Below are positions 1 through 13,458 of a stretch of DNA of 64,000 nt, piece after piece (the stretch's first letter is position 1; every line of letters begins with the position of its first letter). The notes beneath the pieces were generated by a model that saw only the letters and a list, made by a program, of their open reading frames with translations, was not told the DNA's origin and ran no database searches. A program made the translations under genes and the position numbers. Source of the stretch: Puffinus mauretanicus (lineage: Eukaryota > Chordata > Aves > Procellariiformes > Procellariidae). The stretch covers positions 620,001 to 684,000 of the forward strand of contig JAJKFH010002906.1 of the NCBI GenBank assembly GCA_023333565.1, in the 5' to 3' direction.

Positions 1-764
1 CTTTCCCTTTTAAAAGCTCCCTTTGCATCAGAAGTGAGGCCTGTTTCTCCTGAGGTGTTCTCACTCTTCCCTTCCAGCTGGCATTAAAATAAAACATTAT
101 TAGGACATCAAACTTTCTGTGGTAAAAGCTTGTGTCTAACAATGAGTTTGAGTTAGAGACCTAACTCCACAAAGGTAATGGCAAAATTATGGCATTCCTT
201 AGCTCTTAGGATCTCAATAAATGATCAAAGATATTCAACTTGAAAAACGTTTTAAAATCAAAGACGGTGAAAACCATAGGGAATCATTTCTCAAGCTCTA
301 CCAGATCATGTTATTAAGACATCAGTTGTGATCTTTCTGCTGAGAGTGTGGGTACCAGCAACGAAGAAAACATGGAGGTGAATTCCACCCTCATCATCAT
401 CTCTGAGACAATCGGCAGGGCAACGTCCTCAGCCACTGCTCTACCTTTGTGCTCTCACTCAGTGCTCCTGAAACCTAGAGACAGTGCATTCATCTTCTGA
501 AGAGACTTTTCCCAGAACATTCCTCAGCAATGGTCTTATTGTACAGCTCCTCACACCTTCCAGCATAAGAGGGTGTAGGCAGCACAAGATGTACCGAGAT
601 CATCCTCCCCATCTCTATAGGTTCTGCTGCCTGAATTGATTCCTAGGGCAGCTAGCTGATGCTACCTTCCCTTCCTTCTCCTTCACTTCATGCTCAGGGA
701 TCAGCTTGATGAGATCAGAAGAGCTGGCCCAAGGTAATAAATTTATAGGAAAATGCAGGCTTGA

Positions 765-955
765 TGGGTGTCAGGAGGTCTCTAGTCCAAGCCCCTGCTT
801 CCAGCAGGGTTGGCTCTGAGATCAGACCAGGCTGCGCAGGGCTTTGTTCAGTCAGATCCTGACAAACCTCCAAGGACATAGATTGCACAACCTCTCTGGC
901 CAACCTGGGCCACTGCTGGACTGTTGTCAGAGTGAAAAAAGTGCTCAGTGGTTTT
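765..955 (-). repeat. CR1 LINE fragment, 3' part
   Basis: The plus strand carries the reverse of the usual CR1 3' end: GGAGGTCTCTAGTCCAAGCC, then CAGCAGGGTTGGCTCTGAGA, then CCTCCAAGGACATAGATTGC and CACAACCTCTCTGGCCAACC. The copy is old (many mismatches to the CR1 pattern I know) and lacks the terminal ATTCTRTG units. Confidence 0.75.
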
Positions 956-1189
956 GTGTAAGCTCAAGCAAGTGAAAAATTTATCCCTGAAGCCTGACCT
1001 TTTGTTGACAACTCAGTAGATGTGTGAGTGACTCAGAATGGGATACATCTCTGTCCCCTGGCTCTGCAGGTGAACTGGAGTGAAAAGCAGTGAAAACTCA
1101 TTCCCGCCTCAGAAGTTAAAGTTGTCCTCAAAAAGGAGAGGCAGCAGGTCTGCTGGGAAACATGCTCCTTTAGCAAGAGAGAAGGACAA

Positions 1190-1400
1190 AACCTTCACAT
1201 TGCCCTGTGTGGAAAATAAGCCCAAACTTTCTGAGCAAAGGGAAGTTCAAACTGGATTCAGGAGTGAAGCTTACTGTCTCTGGAACAGCCTCCCCAAGTA
1301 AATGGCAGAGGTGTCATCGCTTGAGTCATTTAAAATTGTACTGAGCTGCAGAGAACATCCTGTTACAGCCACTTGCACTGACAGGGAGATCTTAAAACAC
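1190..1400 (+). repeat. Very degenerate CR1-like fragment
   Basis: A frame through 1240-1300 reads VQTGFRSEAYCLWNSLPK, which resembles the end of a CR1 reverse transcriptase reading frame (pattern W-N-x-L-P after a basic FR stretch, as in the CR1 copy at 1983-2312). The resemblance is weak and only partial, so this is a tentative call. Confidence 0.35.
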
Positions 1401-1982
1401 CTGCGTCCTCTAGCACTAATTTCCAGTTGTTTTCAAACGACCGACCAATGAAAAAAAAAACAATTATAAAAACCCAAAATCCTATTTCAACAAAGTTGAC
1501 ATGACACTATCTTTCTCACACTTATCCTATTTGTGCAGTGTAAATTTGTGGGACCAGCAGCAATGTGTAAGAGGCTGTCCTGCATACAACTGCACGGCTC
1601 GGTGGCCGGAGGTGCTGTGGGGCAGAAACGCAGAACATCCCAGGAGAGACACCTCTGTGCTGCAGATCCACGATGGGAGACACCATCCTGGGCAGTGTGG
1701 TTCCTCAAGAAGCCGGAAAGCTTTGCTGCCTTCCTACTCACTACCCAGCACATTGACTGCCCACATGTTAGTTCAGCAATATGTAAAAATATTGCTGCCA
1801 GTTTCCAAACTCACTGCTAACTTCAGGTAACGGCCTTTTGCCCCTTGCTACATCTTTCCTCTGTCCCCCCACAAGTCCCCAGCTCCATTTCATGGTGCTG
1901 CGGGAATCAAAGTTGCTGCTGCAGGCAGGGTCAGCCATGTTGGCACCCATTCTTTTAGCTTTGTTTTCTTTGATTTTGTTCC

Positions 1983-2312
1983 AGTATTTAAAGGGTGGCT
2001 ACAAAGATGATGGAGACTCCCTTTTTACAAGGAGTCACATGGAAAAGATGAGGGGTAATGGGGACAAGTTACTCCTGGGGAGATTCCGACTGGACACAAA
2101 AGGAAAATTTTTCACAGTGAGAATAATCAGCCATTGGAATAATCTGCCCAGGGAAGTGGTGAATTCCCCAACACTGGGCACCTTTAAGATTCAGCTGGAC
2201 AGGGTGCTGGGCCATCTTGTCTAGACTGTGCCTTTGCCAAGAAAGGTTGGACCTTGAGGTCCCTTCCAACCTGGGATTCTGTGATTCTATGATTTTACTA
2301 TTCTGTGGCCTG
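1983..2312 (+). repeat. CR1 LINE, 3' end with tail
   Basis: The plus strand encodes the last part of CR1 ORF2 (GGYKDDGDSLFTRSHMEKM, then RFRLDTKGKFFTVRIISHW and NNLPREVVNSP), stopping at 2222-2224. The short CR1 3' UTR follows (GGTTGGACCTTGAGGTCCC) and then ATTCTGTGATTCTATGAT tail units ending near 2312. It is truncated at its 5' end, as usual for CR1. It lies in the opposite orientation to MTCL1. Confidence 0.92.
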
Positions 2313-5300
2313 CACCCCTTTGCTCACCCTTGCAAGTTCCTTCCTCACTAAGTAGCTGTGACACTAAATAATCATGTATTTCAGGAGTGTCACTGCAGAG
2401 CTGAGATCAGCCAAAATAGTAAGGGACTAATGAAGTAAACTCTATAACAGTTTCCTTACCCCGAAGCCTGACAGAGGGCTATTTAGGACTTGTTCTTTGT
2501 CATATACGTAAGTCATCTTTCAAGGACCTTTGATGCCCCCATAGAATTCTCATCTTGCAATAGGAGCTCTCAGGAGAGGTTGCTGGAGTGTCTGGGATAA
2601 ATCCAGCCAGGCTAGAGTGCAAACTCAACCTTACAACTCTGCTGCGTCCCGGGGAATAATGCCATATGCAGCAGTAGCTATGGCTAGCATGCTAAGTTGC
2701 AAAGACACGCCAATGCCTGCGATAAATTCTTTAGCTGGCCTGAAGCATGAAAATGCTAAAAGCAACCTATAAAGCAAACAAATACTCAGATGCAATAAAC
2801 ACACTTTGCACGATTAGCCTATAAAGCAAATTCCTTCTTCCATTTTTTTGAATATCAAAAAAATAGCAAACTGTTGAACCTCAGCAAGCCTCATGCTCTC
2901 TCTCCCCTTACACCACTGAGTTTTTCACCACCACCGGGCAGATTCTCAGCCTTTCAGTTAGCAAGCAAGAAAAGCAGTGGTGCCCAGGCCATGCTGCCTG
3001 TGAAGGGCAGGAGAGCTGAGAGAGGCAGCGGGGAGAAAGAATGTGCTCCAGAAGAGCGATACCCCAAGAATGCATGGCTGCCATTAGAGTGCCTTGCCCA
3101 AGCTGCCAAAATACAGTAAGGCATCCTGTGCCGGACCATGGGCTCACCCAGACCAGAGCGCTGGCTCTTGCCCCATTTGAGAAGAATACAGAAAGCCTAT
3201 AAGTACAAAGATGAGTTCAAAACCAAGGCAAGTATACGGTGATACACCTTTAGAATAATTTCCTGGTGTTCAGTGATTTGGGATCTAAAAACTTCTCCAG
3301 TTAGAGGCGGTGTCTTATGACTCAGAAGACAGTTCCTGGTGCCTATGGAAGGCAGAACAATGCTCCTGGCAAGGAGACAGTACTTCTGCCTCTGTTTTGA
3401 TGAAATGGCTCGAATCATGGGGGAAAGGTCCATTGGTGGCTCCTTATCATGAAAGTCTAGATGTGACTTTCCTAAACCTGCTAACCGCTAAGGGTGGCCA
3501 GATGCCTCTCCACCACAGCCTATATTCCCCCAGGCGTCCTGAAGCTGGACCACTGGTCGGGGTCCTAGTGAGGGTCCGTGTCCTTACATGCAAGTTCTCA
3601 ATGCATACGCAGGGTTTGGCCCCACATACTAACTCCCTCCTTTTTCCAAACCTTTCTCCGTTCCCAGTTCCCAGAATACTGGGATTTTTCACTTGCCCAG
3701 CTGAAGGCTAAGAATTACTTGGACTCCTTATTGGCTCAGAGTTATTGCAATCCCATACTTGGGAGCAATCTCATTATTTCTTTTCTTAAAAACAATGCCT
3801 AAGGATCTTTCTGCCAAATAAGAGGTACATGCATTTCTGACAGCCAAGACTTTTATTTTTAATGAAATATGCAGTGCTAAAGCTCCAAAGCAGCAGGCAA
3901 CAGTACATTCTCACCTCTGATATGCAGTGCTTTTGCATCAAAAGAGTTTTCCTTCCTTTTTTTCTTTCCTATACAGAGAGTTGAAGCATCAAAATGCAAA
4001 ACCATTGCCAGTGACTATTAATTAGGGTTGACTCTCTTGAGGAAAATGCTCTTTTTAATTGACCTACTGCTTCACAAAAAAGGTGGAAAACAGCAGCAGT
4101 GAAGACAACAGTGGAGACTAGAAAGGCCTTGATTCTCTATGGGCTTGTCAAGGGGTTGGCAGCTCTATACCCCCCTATGGTAGGAGTGCTGTACAGCCCG
4201 CTGCTTCATCACTACCGATCAAAACAACAAAACGACATCATGAGAGGTTCTCCTACCCACATTGACATGACAGACTTGGCTATTTAGCTAAAGCTGTTGT
4301 TATGCCACATGTTGGTACAGAATAGCAAAGGATGTTAACATGACTATACGTAATGGTGATGTTTTACATGTTGTTTACTAGCTCCTCCCATTTTGATCCT
4401 GAAAACAAAAACACCCCATATTTTGAATCCTTAATATTAGTTTGAGTTAAATTTATGTTTACATTATTTCTATTTCAGGCTTATATTATTATTATTTTTA
4501 TATTTAAATTTTTAATTGCCTCCTTGTAATTGTGAGCACGTACACAAGACCTTAGTGGGACACTCACATTGTTTGCCCTACCCTAATTGATATTCTAATG
4601 ATTTATGTGCTATCTTTTTGCTACTGCATTAGGGACCTGTTTTTACCATGAAATAGAAATGTAGTTTGGGGAATTGGCTAAGGAAGACAGTTTTATATCT
4701 TAAATATTGACCAGTTTCATTCTTTTCATTTGCTGGAAAAAATGTAAAAAGTACTACCCACGGCTCGATAATTACCATATGTTCTATATTATTAGCAGTG
4801 GAGCAGCGGAGGTAGCAAAGAGCCTGATAAAGCCACCAGAAGGAAGGGTGCAAATCTATCTTCTCCCTGAGCAAGAATGGCAGCACCATCCTGGTGCCAA
4901 ACACCAGGCAGAGCGGCAGCCTGGGAGTTTATGGCCCACGCAAAGGCAAAGCATGCAAGCTCTGAATTGGCAGTTTGTTGTCAGACGAACTTTCTCTAAG
5001 TTTTGTTCTTTGTTGCCATCTCGAGTTTAAGGTAAATCTGTCATAGAGGTTTTATTTTGGGAGGAGTGAAAATGGGGATTGATTTTGTTTCCTTTTTCAA
5101 GTGATCTGTTATCTGGAAACGTGTGTGCACTAAGCAGCAACTGAACTGAGAATTTGAATCTGCTGAGAGAAAACTCTGCTAAAATAAAAGCTTCTTCCTT
5201 CATTCTGGGAAAGCAGCCTAGAGTACCTGGGCAGGAAAAGCAGCGCTTGCATCTCAGCTCTGTGCGTCACAGTGAGTCTCCAATGTTCAGTAAATCCTCC

Positions 5301-6132
5301 TAAATGTACCACCCTCCCAGCAGTGAATATTTTTATTATATTTGTCTTCTGCAGAGAAGCTCTACAATTGCAAATCTTTTTCTCAGGACCTGAACATACT
5401 AGTTCTCCCACCCCTCCCCTCTTCAATGAACTTTGATGCCATCAGCTTTGGAAATGAATCCTTGTGGGTTTTTTGCTGATTTGTTTTCATATTGCTTCAG
5501 AAACAGTACATCTTCCATGAACAGCCGTACATGACACTGAAGCACCCGGCACCAGATTTTATATACATACTTCTAACAGTATCCCATGGCGGGTAGCTAG
5601 AGCTCTCTCTTCAGCGGGGTACCATCCATCACTAACCAGTAGCTTTGAATAGCTGGTTTAATATTAACATATTGATCTAAAACTTCAGTATTACTAAACC
5701 ACTCTTTTCTCTCCTATGCATCAAATACCGCAGTTGTCCTGTGCCAAGGCACAGTGACGAGCTAATTGTGAGCATGCCAACATCAAGACACTTTCTCTCC
5801 TATAAATGCCAATAAATACAGACACCCGCATGTCTCATTACCGCAGCTGATATACATTACAAGCCAACTCTTCTGAGAAAATTCAGGAAAAAGCGGTTCA
5901 CTTCCTTTGACCTCACCTATGTTACACAGTACCTACTACACGAACACTCGTACTGGGACAACTGGAATCCAAGAGGCAACTCAAGAGGCAAAGCTTTGCT
6001 CAGGCTTCAGGGGAGCTTTCAGGCACCAAGGTAAAATGAATAAATATAGTACCTTTCCTGGCTGTCACAGATTTCCCATTTCATTAAGCACCTCAGCCAT
6101 TCTTTACCGGTGTTGGATGCGGGGTACGTTAC

Positions 6133-6300
6133 CTGTTCGAGGTGGCACTTCAGTTCAGTCATTTCCACCTCCCAGGCTGCCTTGTGCAGGGCATACTGCT
6201 GCTGCAGCCCCTGGCGCTCACGCTCCTCGTCCCGCAGCTCCGAGCGGAAGTCATCCAGCAATCCCTTCAGAGCGCTCAGGAGCTTCCGATTTTCACTTGC
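6133..6300 (-). CDS. MTCL1: MTCL1 exon: [13 protein letters not shown] coiled coil (56 residues)
   Basis: This 168-base exon encodes 56 residues starting [20 protein letters not shown] and ending ELKCHLEQ. The human match is ENQQLFSAFKALLEDFRAEL followed by a QQQYASDKAAWDVE-type block and LKCRLEQ. Here the block reads [14 protein letters not shown]. The acceptor is GTTGCGGCAG and the donor is CAG|GTAACG, both phase 0. It forms a continuous charged coiled coil, predicted to dimerise. It is the last MTCL1 exon in the window. The following human segment (a further coiled coil with a DLRWQIHHSEKNW motif) was looked for between 1 and 6132 on the minus strand and not found, so the next exon lies to the left of this window. 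Confidence 0.94.
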
Positions 6301-9300
6301 CTGCCGCAACAAAGCAAAAGAAACGCTGTCATTAGATGGCTTTAGCCTCCAGTTTCATTTTTAGGGGGAAAAATACCTGCACATCCACTGCATGGAAGAG
6401 AAAGTGCCCGGGCTAACTTTTGCATGAGAAAACTAAAAATGGCAATGCCTTTTCTGTCTACAGGCTGCCCAGGGAAGTGGTTGAGTCACCATCCCTGGAG
6501 GTATTTAAAAGACGTGTAGATGTGGCACTTAGGGACATGGTTTAGTGGTGGACTTGGCAGTGTTAGGTTTACGGTTGAACTCGATGATTTTAAGGGTCTC
6601 TTCCAACCTAAATGATTCTATAGTTCTACGATTCTATGATTCTACTTCTTGTTAGCCCTAGTCCTGAAGCACCCATGAAAGTCAAAGATACTTAAGTCAT
6701 GCTGAAAAAGGCACTAAGCATCTTTCTGGATTGAGGACATCTGTAATAACTTCTTTTTTAATACCGTAAACCAAAAGCTAGAGTATCATTCCTGGAGTTT
6801 GTTGTGTAGCTGGACGTCTCATACATACAGTCATTGCTCAGCATCAAACCTCAAATATTTGTAAACTACATATAAAGAAAAGGGATTAATTTTCAGTGCT
6901 TTTGTATTATCAGATTAAATTACTTTGGAAAAAAATGGGAGGTTGCCAAGTATCTCTGCTAAGGTGTTTCGCTAGTCTGTACTTCACATTTCTCCTCAGT
7001 CCCAGGCAGTTGCACACAGGTTATCTTTGCAGCAGCACCCCGTTTGGTACTAAAGGCACGAGTGCCAGCTAGGCCACTTTCCCTCTTACAGATGGGATCA
7101 CCCACGTCTTGTTGAGAATGTCATGGCCGTACTGAAAATGTTGTCTGTGCTGTTGTGCTAGCCAGGAGCCACGAATGGAGTCAAAAGTCTAGCCCAGAGC
7201 TGAAGCTTGATCTTGGCAAGTACTGAAAGATAGCGTGGATACTTATTCAAATCTCTAATTTTTTTTTCTTAGTTTTGGATTTTACTTTCTGCAAATTCCC
7301 TGGAGACTTGCAAAACCTGTCATTTTTATGTTAAATATTGAAGAACATTTTTTAAAGATTCATTCTGGATCAGTAAAATGAAAGGTATCTCACTGTTTTT
7401 TGCAGTCATTGAATTAGGAAACAGAAATGTGTAACATGATTTATTTACCCCAAATTTAAATCAAATATTCCCAATGAGCCTCTCAAAGACCAAGGAGTAA
7501 CCAGAGATTGTATTTGACAAGTTATTTTGAATAGAAAAGACTTTTAAGAAAATTATACTTGATTAGCAGACACAGCATGAGCAGAAAAATGGGAAAGCTT
7601 ACTCAACAAATTCAGCATTTAATCACCTGGTTCTCATGAATGCATTAGCTTCCTTGGGAAGGCCTAACTCAAATTAGCTGTCTCAATTCTTGCATGATAG
7701 TCTAATTAATTTTAATTTTTATTTATTTTCCCAAGTGCAGGCTTCCTGCAATTCCTCTTATCTGGTGTTTCATGAAGTACCTATATGGGGACTTCTTTGT
7801 AGACAAGTCAAGTAAACAGATATACGCAAAAATCTAAATTATTTTTCATTTTTTCAGTGACAATACATATAAAATTTTATGCAGATAACTAAGCTGATTT
7901 CATATGCTCATCAGATTTTTGGCATCACTGAACCCACCTCACCCACTTTTGTAATCACTAATCAGACATTCCACGGTGCCTTTTTTCTTTGAAAAACGAA
8001 CAAATGTGGTCTACTTTTTCCAAGCCATTTGGTTCATCAGCAAAAATATGGTAGATGCAGGGAAATGACTGCAGGTGCTCATTGACTGACCTATAATCTG
8101 TTTGGACTAATGAAATGCGATGGTGTACAACATGGGGTTTTATAAGAAACGCACCCACAGAAGCAGAATTAATTCCATTAACATTTAATGCCAATTAGCA
8201 GTTTCCTACTATACAGCAGCAGTCTCCATCATGCATATAAGATCACCTACTTTTCAATATGTAATGAGATTTTATGTTTCCACCATGAATTTTCGTTCTG
8301 ATACCCAATTAAGGCTAAATTCTCCAAACATCTCAAGCCCCTTGTGTAGTAATCAGAATAAGAGCTCTTTTGAAGATTTATCCTTAAGTGTCACAACAGG
8401 AGCTGCTGGGTATTGAGTGCATCAAAATTTGGCCTCATCTTCTTTGAAAACCCTGACCCCAAATGTCTATGAAGTGCTTTCACTCAAGAGCCACGTTCTG
8501 TGTTTGCTGGTACACTGCATAAACCTTTCTCTGGCCAAGTAATCTAAAGGCACCGTGAGGGAAATGAGGCAGAAGAAAAATAAAACCAAGTAACACTAAA
8601 GCAAGCTACACCCCTCGTTCCTGTGCATATATTTGATAGCTTTAGAGTCCTGTAAAATTAGGTTTGCAAAGAAGGAAGTGATGGACTGGTACAGAGAGGA
8701 GCCAAAAGAGCCTCACTGCAGGTTTGTAGCCTACTGGGATGAGGGCATGTCTTATTTCTAGAGGCATTACATCAACGTTGCTGTTATGAGACAAGTACCC
8801 CAGGTGCCCCCTGGGCTTGCTGGGATTTTAATTAACTTGCCAACATAAATCCAATTTTGGTTACATACTTCTACTTCCTGCAGAGAAGTCTTTTTTGCAT
8901 GACTTCTGTATTTACAGTCTGAAGTTGGAGAGGTCTGCGAGATTATTTTTTCTGGTTTGCCAAACTGGAGTGTTTTTGGAGAACAGGTGAAGTACTTTTG
9001 AGACAATGTGTTCTGAAATACAACACTTATATCTAGACATGCTTTAGATTTCTGTTGGCCAAACAGTTTCTACATAACAATAAGTTCTATAGATACATAA
9101 CAAGGATTGTTATGGTCTTCCCCTTCCTCCCAGGGATGTTGTACAGGCAGAAGAAATGGGGCATGGCTGTGATTCCCTGGACATCTCCCATGGAAGGAAC
9201 TGGCTCTATCGAAATTTAGAGCCTGGAGGAATCTGACTGATTCACAACTGATCTAAGACAAAAGAATTACAAGAGCAGTTTAAAGTATTCTTGTATCCAC

Positions 9301-12300
9301 AACTCAGGATTTATAGGTAAAGGAAACAACAGCTGACAATAAGTAAAAACTTGACGTAGTAAACCTCAATTAAATTCCAGGACTTTGGAGTCTTTACTAA
9401 GTTGTCAATCCCAAAAATGGAAGCATCCAGCTCTAGAAAAGTTTGGGATCAGAGAAGTTGTTTGAAGCATAGTTCTGCTTTTAATCACCATTTTTTTTTC
9501 CCTGAGAATGTCACTTAAGAATTTAGCCACAGTCTGGTATTACAAGCAGTTTAGTAGAGCAGTCAATTAAAAACACAAGGTCAGGAGCCTAAACAGCGAA
9601 CGAGAACCGTGCGTTTTCTCTGTCTAATCACAGATCTAGGCAAAAGTGAAGCTGGATCTTGGTGCAAATCATTTTAGTATATTTAGGTCTTAATTACTAT
9701 TCCTTTGGGTTTTTCTCTTAGCTAAGCTTTGAAAACAAATACTGTAGGAGCAAAAAAAGATCTAATTGGTGATTTTCCTGACCCACCCCCCCCAGCAACA
9801 ACACAAATGTATTTAAATGCTTTTTCCATTGGACCACAGATGTGTAAACTCTTTTCTTCTTACTCCCCTGATCTTCCAGAATCCAACAGGCATTTCACCC
9901 TTTCTACTCAACTGAACCAAAGCTCTTCCTTTTTCCACAGGCTATTCTCCCTGATCTCTTACTACACACATAGAAACGCTGACTTAAAGCAAGCCCTCCT
10001 CAACTGTGCCACCAGCCCGACTTGCCTGCTTACCTCCTGCCCGAGACCGGACTTTCTGCTTGGCTCTTGAGCCTTGCCAGTTCCTTGCCCAACCCTTTCT
10101 GCAGCGTGCCCCAGCTACCAGCCAAGGGACAAAGCCATCAAGAGGAAGATGAATCGGCCCTTCTCAGAGTCCCCATCTACTCTGCCTCTCATCAACTAAC
10201 CTTTTTTCTCCTCTTTCCCCTCTGCTACGCCTTCATCCCTCCACACACTGGCCACATAAAAATCCCAGACAAGTGAGACGTGTACTTTTCACTGAGTCGA
10301 GTACCTCAAATCATAATAATATAAAATTAGAGGCTGCTTGTTGAAATTAAGGCCTCAGGGTTTATGATTTTTCTCAAAACAATTCCACTTTCCAGGCAGG
10401 GTGAGAAAGTCAGCAGCAAGAGCGCAGGCTGAAAATACAAGCCATTAAATATTAACATTAAATGTTAAAAATAAATATGGGTTACTTCAAGTTACCGTAG
10501 GCTTTTTCTTTTTTCTGACCTAGTTATCTCAGCCACTCCTAGACTATCGCAAAATTTCCTTCCTAATGTGAAACAAATGCTGATGCATTTCATCTCGGAG
10601 CTTGCCAGGCAGAACCAGCAACTTAGGGCTCTCCTGGGCAGGTGCAAACCTTGGAGACTTCCAGCTTCACCACTCACCCCAAATTCCCCGGATAAACAGT
10701 GCTTTTTTCCAGCTGTGGGCTTAAGGAACCTGCAGAAGACCCCCAAAACCCTGCGTGTTTTTCAGCGCAACCTGATTAGTCAGTGGTATACTGGGAGGTG
10801 AGCACTGCCGAGATCCACTCCTTCACGAAGGACATGCTCTGAGTCTGCTGATATCTCAGAGCTTTTAAAGCTGGGACAACACAGGCAAAGTGTTTTCTTG
10901 CTCTATTTTTGTTTAGTTAATGTGTTTTGGGATCATATATGAATTAAGTGGAGCTGACGTTTATGGGTGAAAATCTGTAATGTGTGTAGAGCAAGGACCA
11001 GGGTCTGTGAGGTTGGTGAGCACAGCGAAAGTCCCACACGCAGGAGGTTTGCAGGGCCAAGCCATCCACCATAGTGAGATGGACAATTCAGGCCCAACTG
11101 ATACTAAGGTTTGTGAGGACAGAGCAAGGCGCTGGCAGAGCCTCAAGGGCGCAGGAGGTGTGCAGGCAGCTACTCCTCTGTTGTGGTCCTCCAGAAAACA
11201 CTTCCGATGCCCTGAATCTATGACAGCATCAGAATTAACCTACACTAGGGCTTCCTATTTCTGTGCCAGAGAATAATCATAATCCTTTCTTGCCGCTGAC
11301 AAATATAAGCCCCGTAGCACTGAAAACCCTTTTTACGTGCTTGTCAATAAACACAGTGCTTGTTAGAAGATTCACTAGCGTAAGCAGGCAAAACAAGTAA
11401 CAGTGCTTAAAATGAGAAATATTTAGCAAACTTACTCATTCTTGCATTGTTGAAATAACACTTTTCTTCCTGGTTGGAAGGCAAGAAACCTATTCTACCT
11501 TCACAAGTCCATTTGGATATCATGCACTATTCACTATCAAGAGGGATATTGAGATGTGGTCTGTTCCTATGGATCATTTTTTTAAGCAAGATTAGCTGGA
11601 ACTGCTGCATTAGAACATCATGCAATGTATACAAAAATGAATTATAAGCAATCCTACTTCCCATTTCTGCCACCTTAATTGAGATTAATGCCTAACCAAT
11701 GATTATGTCAAAGAGGACATAATTTATTTGAATGTTCTTGGTCATTTTAAGAGATCTATATAGAAAGTTAGTACATGACAGAGTTTGTACTGAGATAGTA
11801 TGTTAGTTTATATTTATTTTACTCATTCTAGATTAAATCAATCTACAGATGGAATGCAGTTAAATGACGTGCTCAGGAGCATCTCCTCCATGGCCTTCTT
11901 CAGCTTCTACCAGAGAAGAGCTTGCTGAAAGGATGACAGTGATGGGTCTGGGTGACTGGCAAGGTACAACCTTTCCAAATGCCAAACTGATCAAATGAAT
12001 ACTACCTTGGTAGCACACTTCACAGAAGATAATAGCTACAGAAGGGAGCTGTCAGCTAGCACTGTGAAAAAGGAAAGCAAAAGAGTATATAAACTTAAAG
12101 CAGAATATGAAGTAGCATGAAGACCACAGATCTCTACTATTTTTATTCAAACAGAAATTCTAACTGAAGTTACATCTTGAACTAGAGAAGTAGGTTGCAA
12201 GACAGCCTGTGCATCTCCCAGCACCAGCCTAACCTTATTATAGATAGAGACTTACTGTTGCCTGCTGCATATCTATTAGACCATATAGATAACAAGCAAA

Positions 12301-13269
12301 CAGGTTGTACATTGTCGTGAGAGTCTGGGGGATTCAAGGCAAAGAACTGAAATGCAGACACACGCAATCCTCAGATCCTGCAGCGAGTCCAGCAAAGTAA
12401 TGCGGTCACAGAGAGTACATATTTGTCTGAGAGCTCTCACTGTGGAGCAGGCTCCAAAGTCAAGGACCCGGATAGAGATGGGGCATAAGGCATAAAGCTT
12501 CAAGACATTTTTCACTGAATTTTTATTTTACACAGAATTCATGCTCCTTTCTACTTACGATTGCAAATAATTCCATGTAACAGGATGCTCTCATCTGAAC
12601 GTCTGCCATTTTAAAAATATAAGAAGATGCTCCTGAACAACTGTTGGAAGCCTTAAGTCTGTCCCCTTTGAATGTTTGCTATTATTATTGTTAGGTATAT
12701 TAAATGCACAAAGGAAAAAGCCAGGATATATGTCAGGGCTCTGACACACACAGGCAGGGCACAGGAGATGTCAGGGAAAAGTCAGCATGATTTGCTTTTA
12801 GACATTTAAAAACAAGCCCAGTGACAGGAAGGAACTTCTGCATTGTTTTCCCATCATCTCTAAGGGAAACATTAAATACATGTGCTAATTTCTTAAACGA
12901 TTTAAAAGAAATAAAATCACCTCTTCTTGCTAAAAGCTTGACAGTAGAATACAATAGATATGCTCAGGCAAGAGGAGCATGTAAATTCTGCAAACCATCA
13001 CATACTGATAGATGTTTCTGGGCAAACAGCCACAAGAGGAAATAGGATTTTTCACTGCACTGACAGCATCTGCCAACAGGAGAACAGTAATCACGTGGCT
13101 CCTAATTAAATATAAACATAATAGATGAAATCCACTGTAATTGCTGTGTAGCTAGAAGTATTTTTACAAGTGTAATTCTAGATGATTTAACACAGCAGCA
13201 GAAGAAAATGAACTCCCTTGGAAAATCCAGTTTCCATTCTCAGGGCATGATATACAAATGGTATAGTAC
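6301..13269 (-). other. MTCL1 intron (6,969 bases)
   Basis: Besides the CR1 copy at 6463-6646 I see no gene. Around 9830-10280 the plus strand is pyrimidine-rich, with a longish open frame and no recognisable product. The rest is AT-rich with no features I can support. Confidence 0.75.
6463..6646 (+). repeat. CR1 LINE 3' fragment
   Basis: The plus strand reads GGCTGCCCAGGGAAGTGGTT, then CCATCCCTGGAGGTATTTAA and AGACGTGTAGATGTGGCACT, and ends with ATGATTCTATAGTTCTACG and further ATTCTATG-like tail units. It belongs to the same subfamily as the copies at 36712, 41207 and 45683 but lies on the other strand. Confidence 0.93.
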
Positions 13270-13458
13270 CTGCTTCTGCTGCTGCAGTAATTCTGCAGTC
13301 TGCAGCTGTGGTCCATGATCAGTGCTCTCCGTGGTGGGACGCTGGGAGAAATCTGTCAGTGCAAACACAACATCCTCCTCCTCCTCCTCTTGCTCTGCAA
13401 CATCCACCTTCTGCTTAGACTGAACGCCAAAGTCTGGGAGTGCCTCAGGGTGCTCGAT
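13270..13458 (-). CDS. MTCL1: MTCL1 exon: acidic linker (63 residues)
   Basis: This 189-base exon encodes 63 residues, beginning IEHPEALPDFGV and ending LQTAELLQQQKQ. Human has the equivalent linker starting GEHPETLSRLGELGV and ending with LQTAD...HKQ, so both ends agree while the middle has diverged. The acceptor is TTGCATTTTAG and the donor is CAG|GTACTA, both phase 0. The centre holds EQEEEEEDVV, coded by an interrupted GAG run (CTC repeats at about 13373-13389 on the plus strand) that may vary in length between individuals. The exon has no internal Met-initiated long frame, so simple ORF searches miss it. It is a flexible acidic spacer between two coiled coils. Confidence 0.9.

Larger units (their letters stand above)
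1..6132 (-). other. MTCL1 intron (partial), downstream of exon 6300-6133
   Basis: No exon of MTCL1 or of any other gene was recognised here. It contains three CR1-derived pieces (about 765-955, 1190-1400 and 1983-2312), otherwise AT-rich unique-looking DNA. Open frames in it are short and have no recognisable domains. Confidence 0.75.

Noticed and set aside
10015..10120. Minus-strand helix-like stretch LQKGLGKELARLKSQAES followed by donor AG|GTAAGC
   Set aside because: It ends in phase 2, unlike all MTCL1 exons, and has no counterpart in the human protein as I recall it; probably a pseudo-exon.
9729..10276. Plus-strand open frames in a pyrimidine-rich stretch
   Set aside because: No domain, no splice structure and no resemblance to known retrogenes or repeats I can name.
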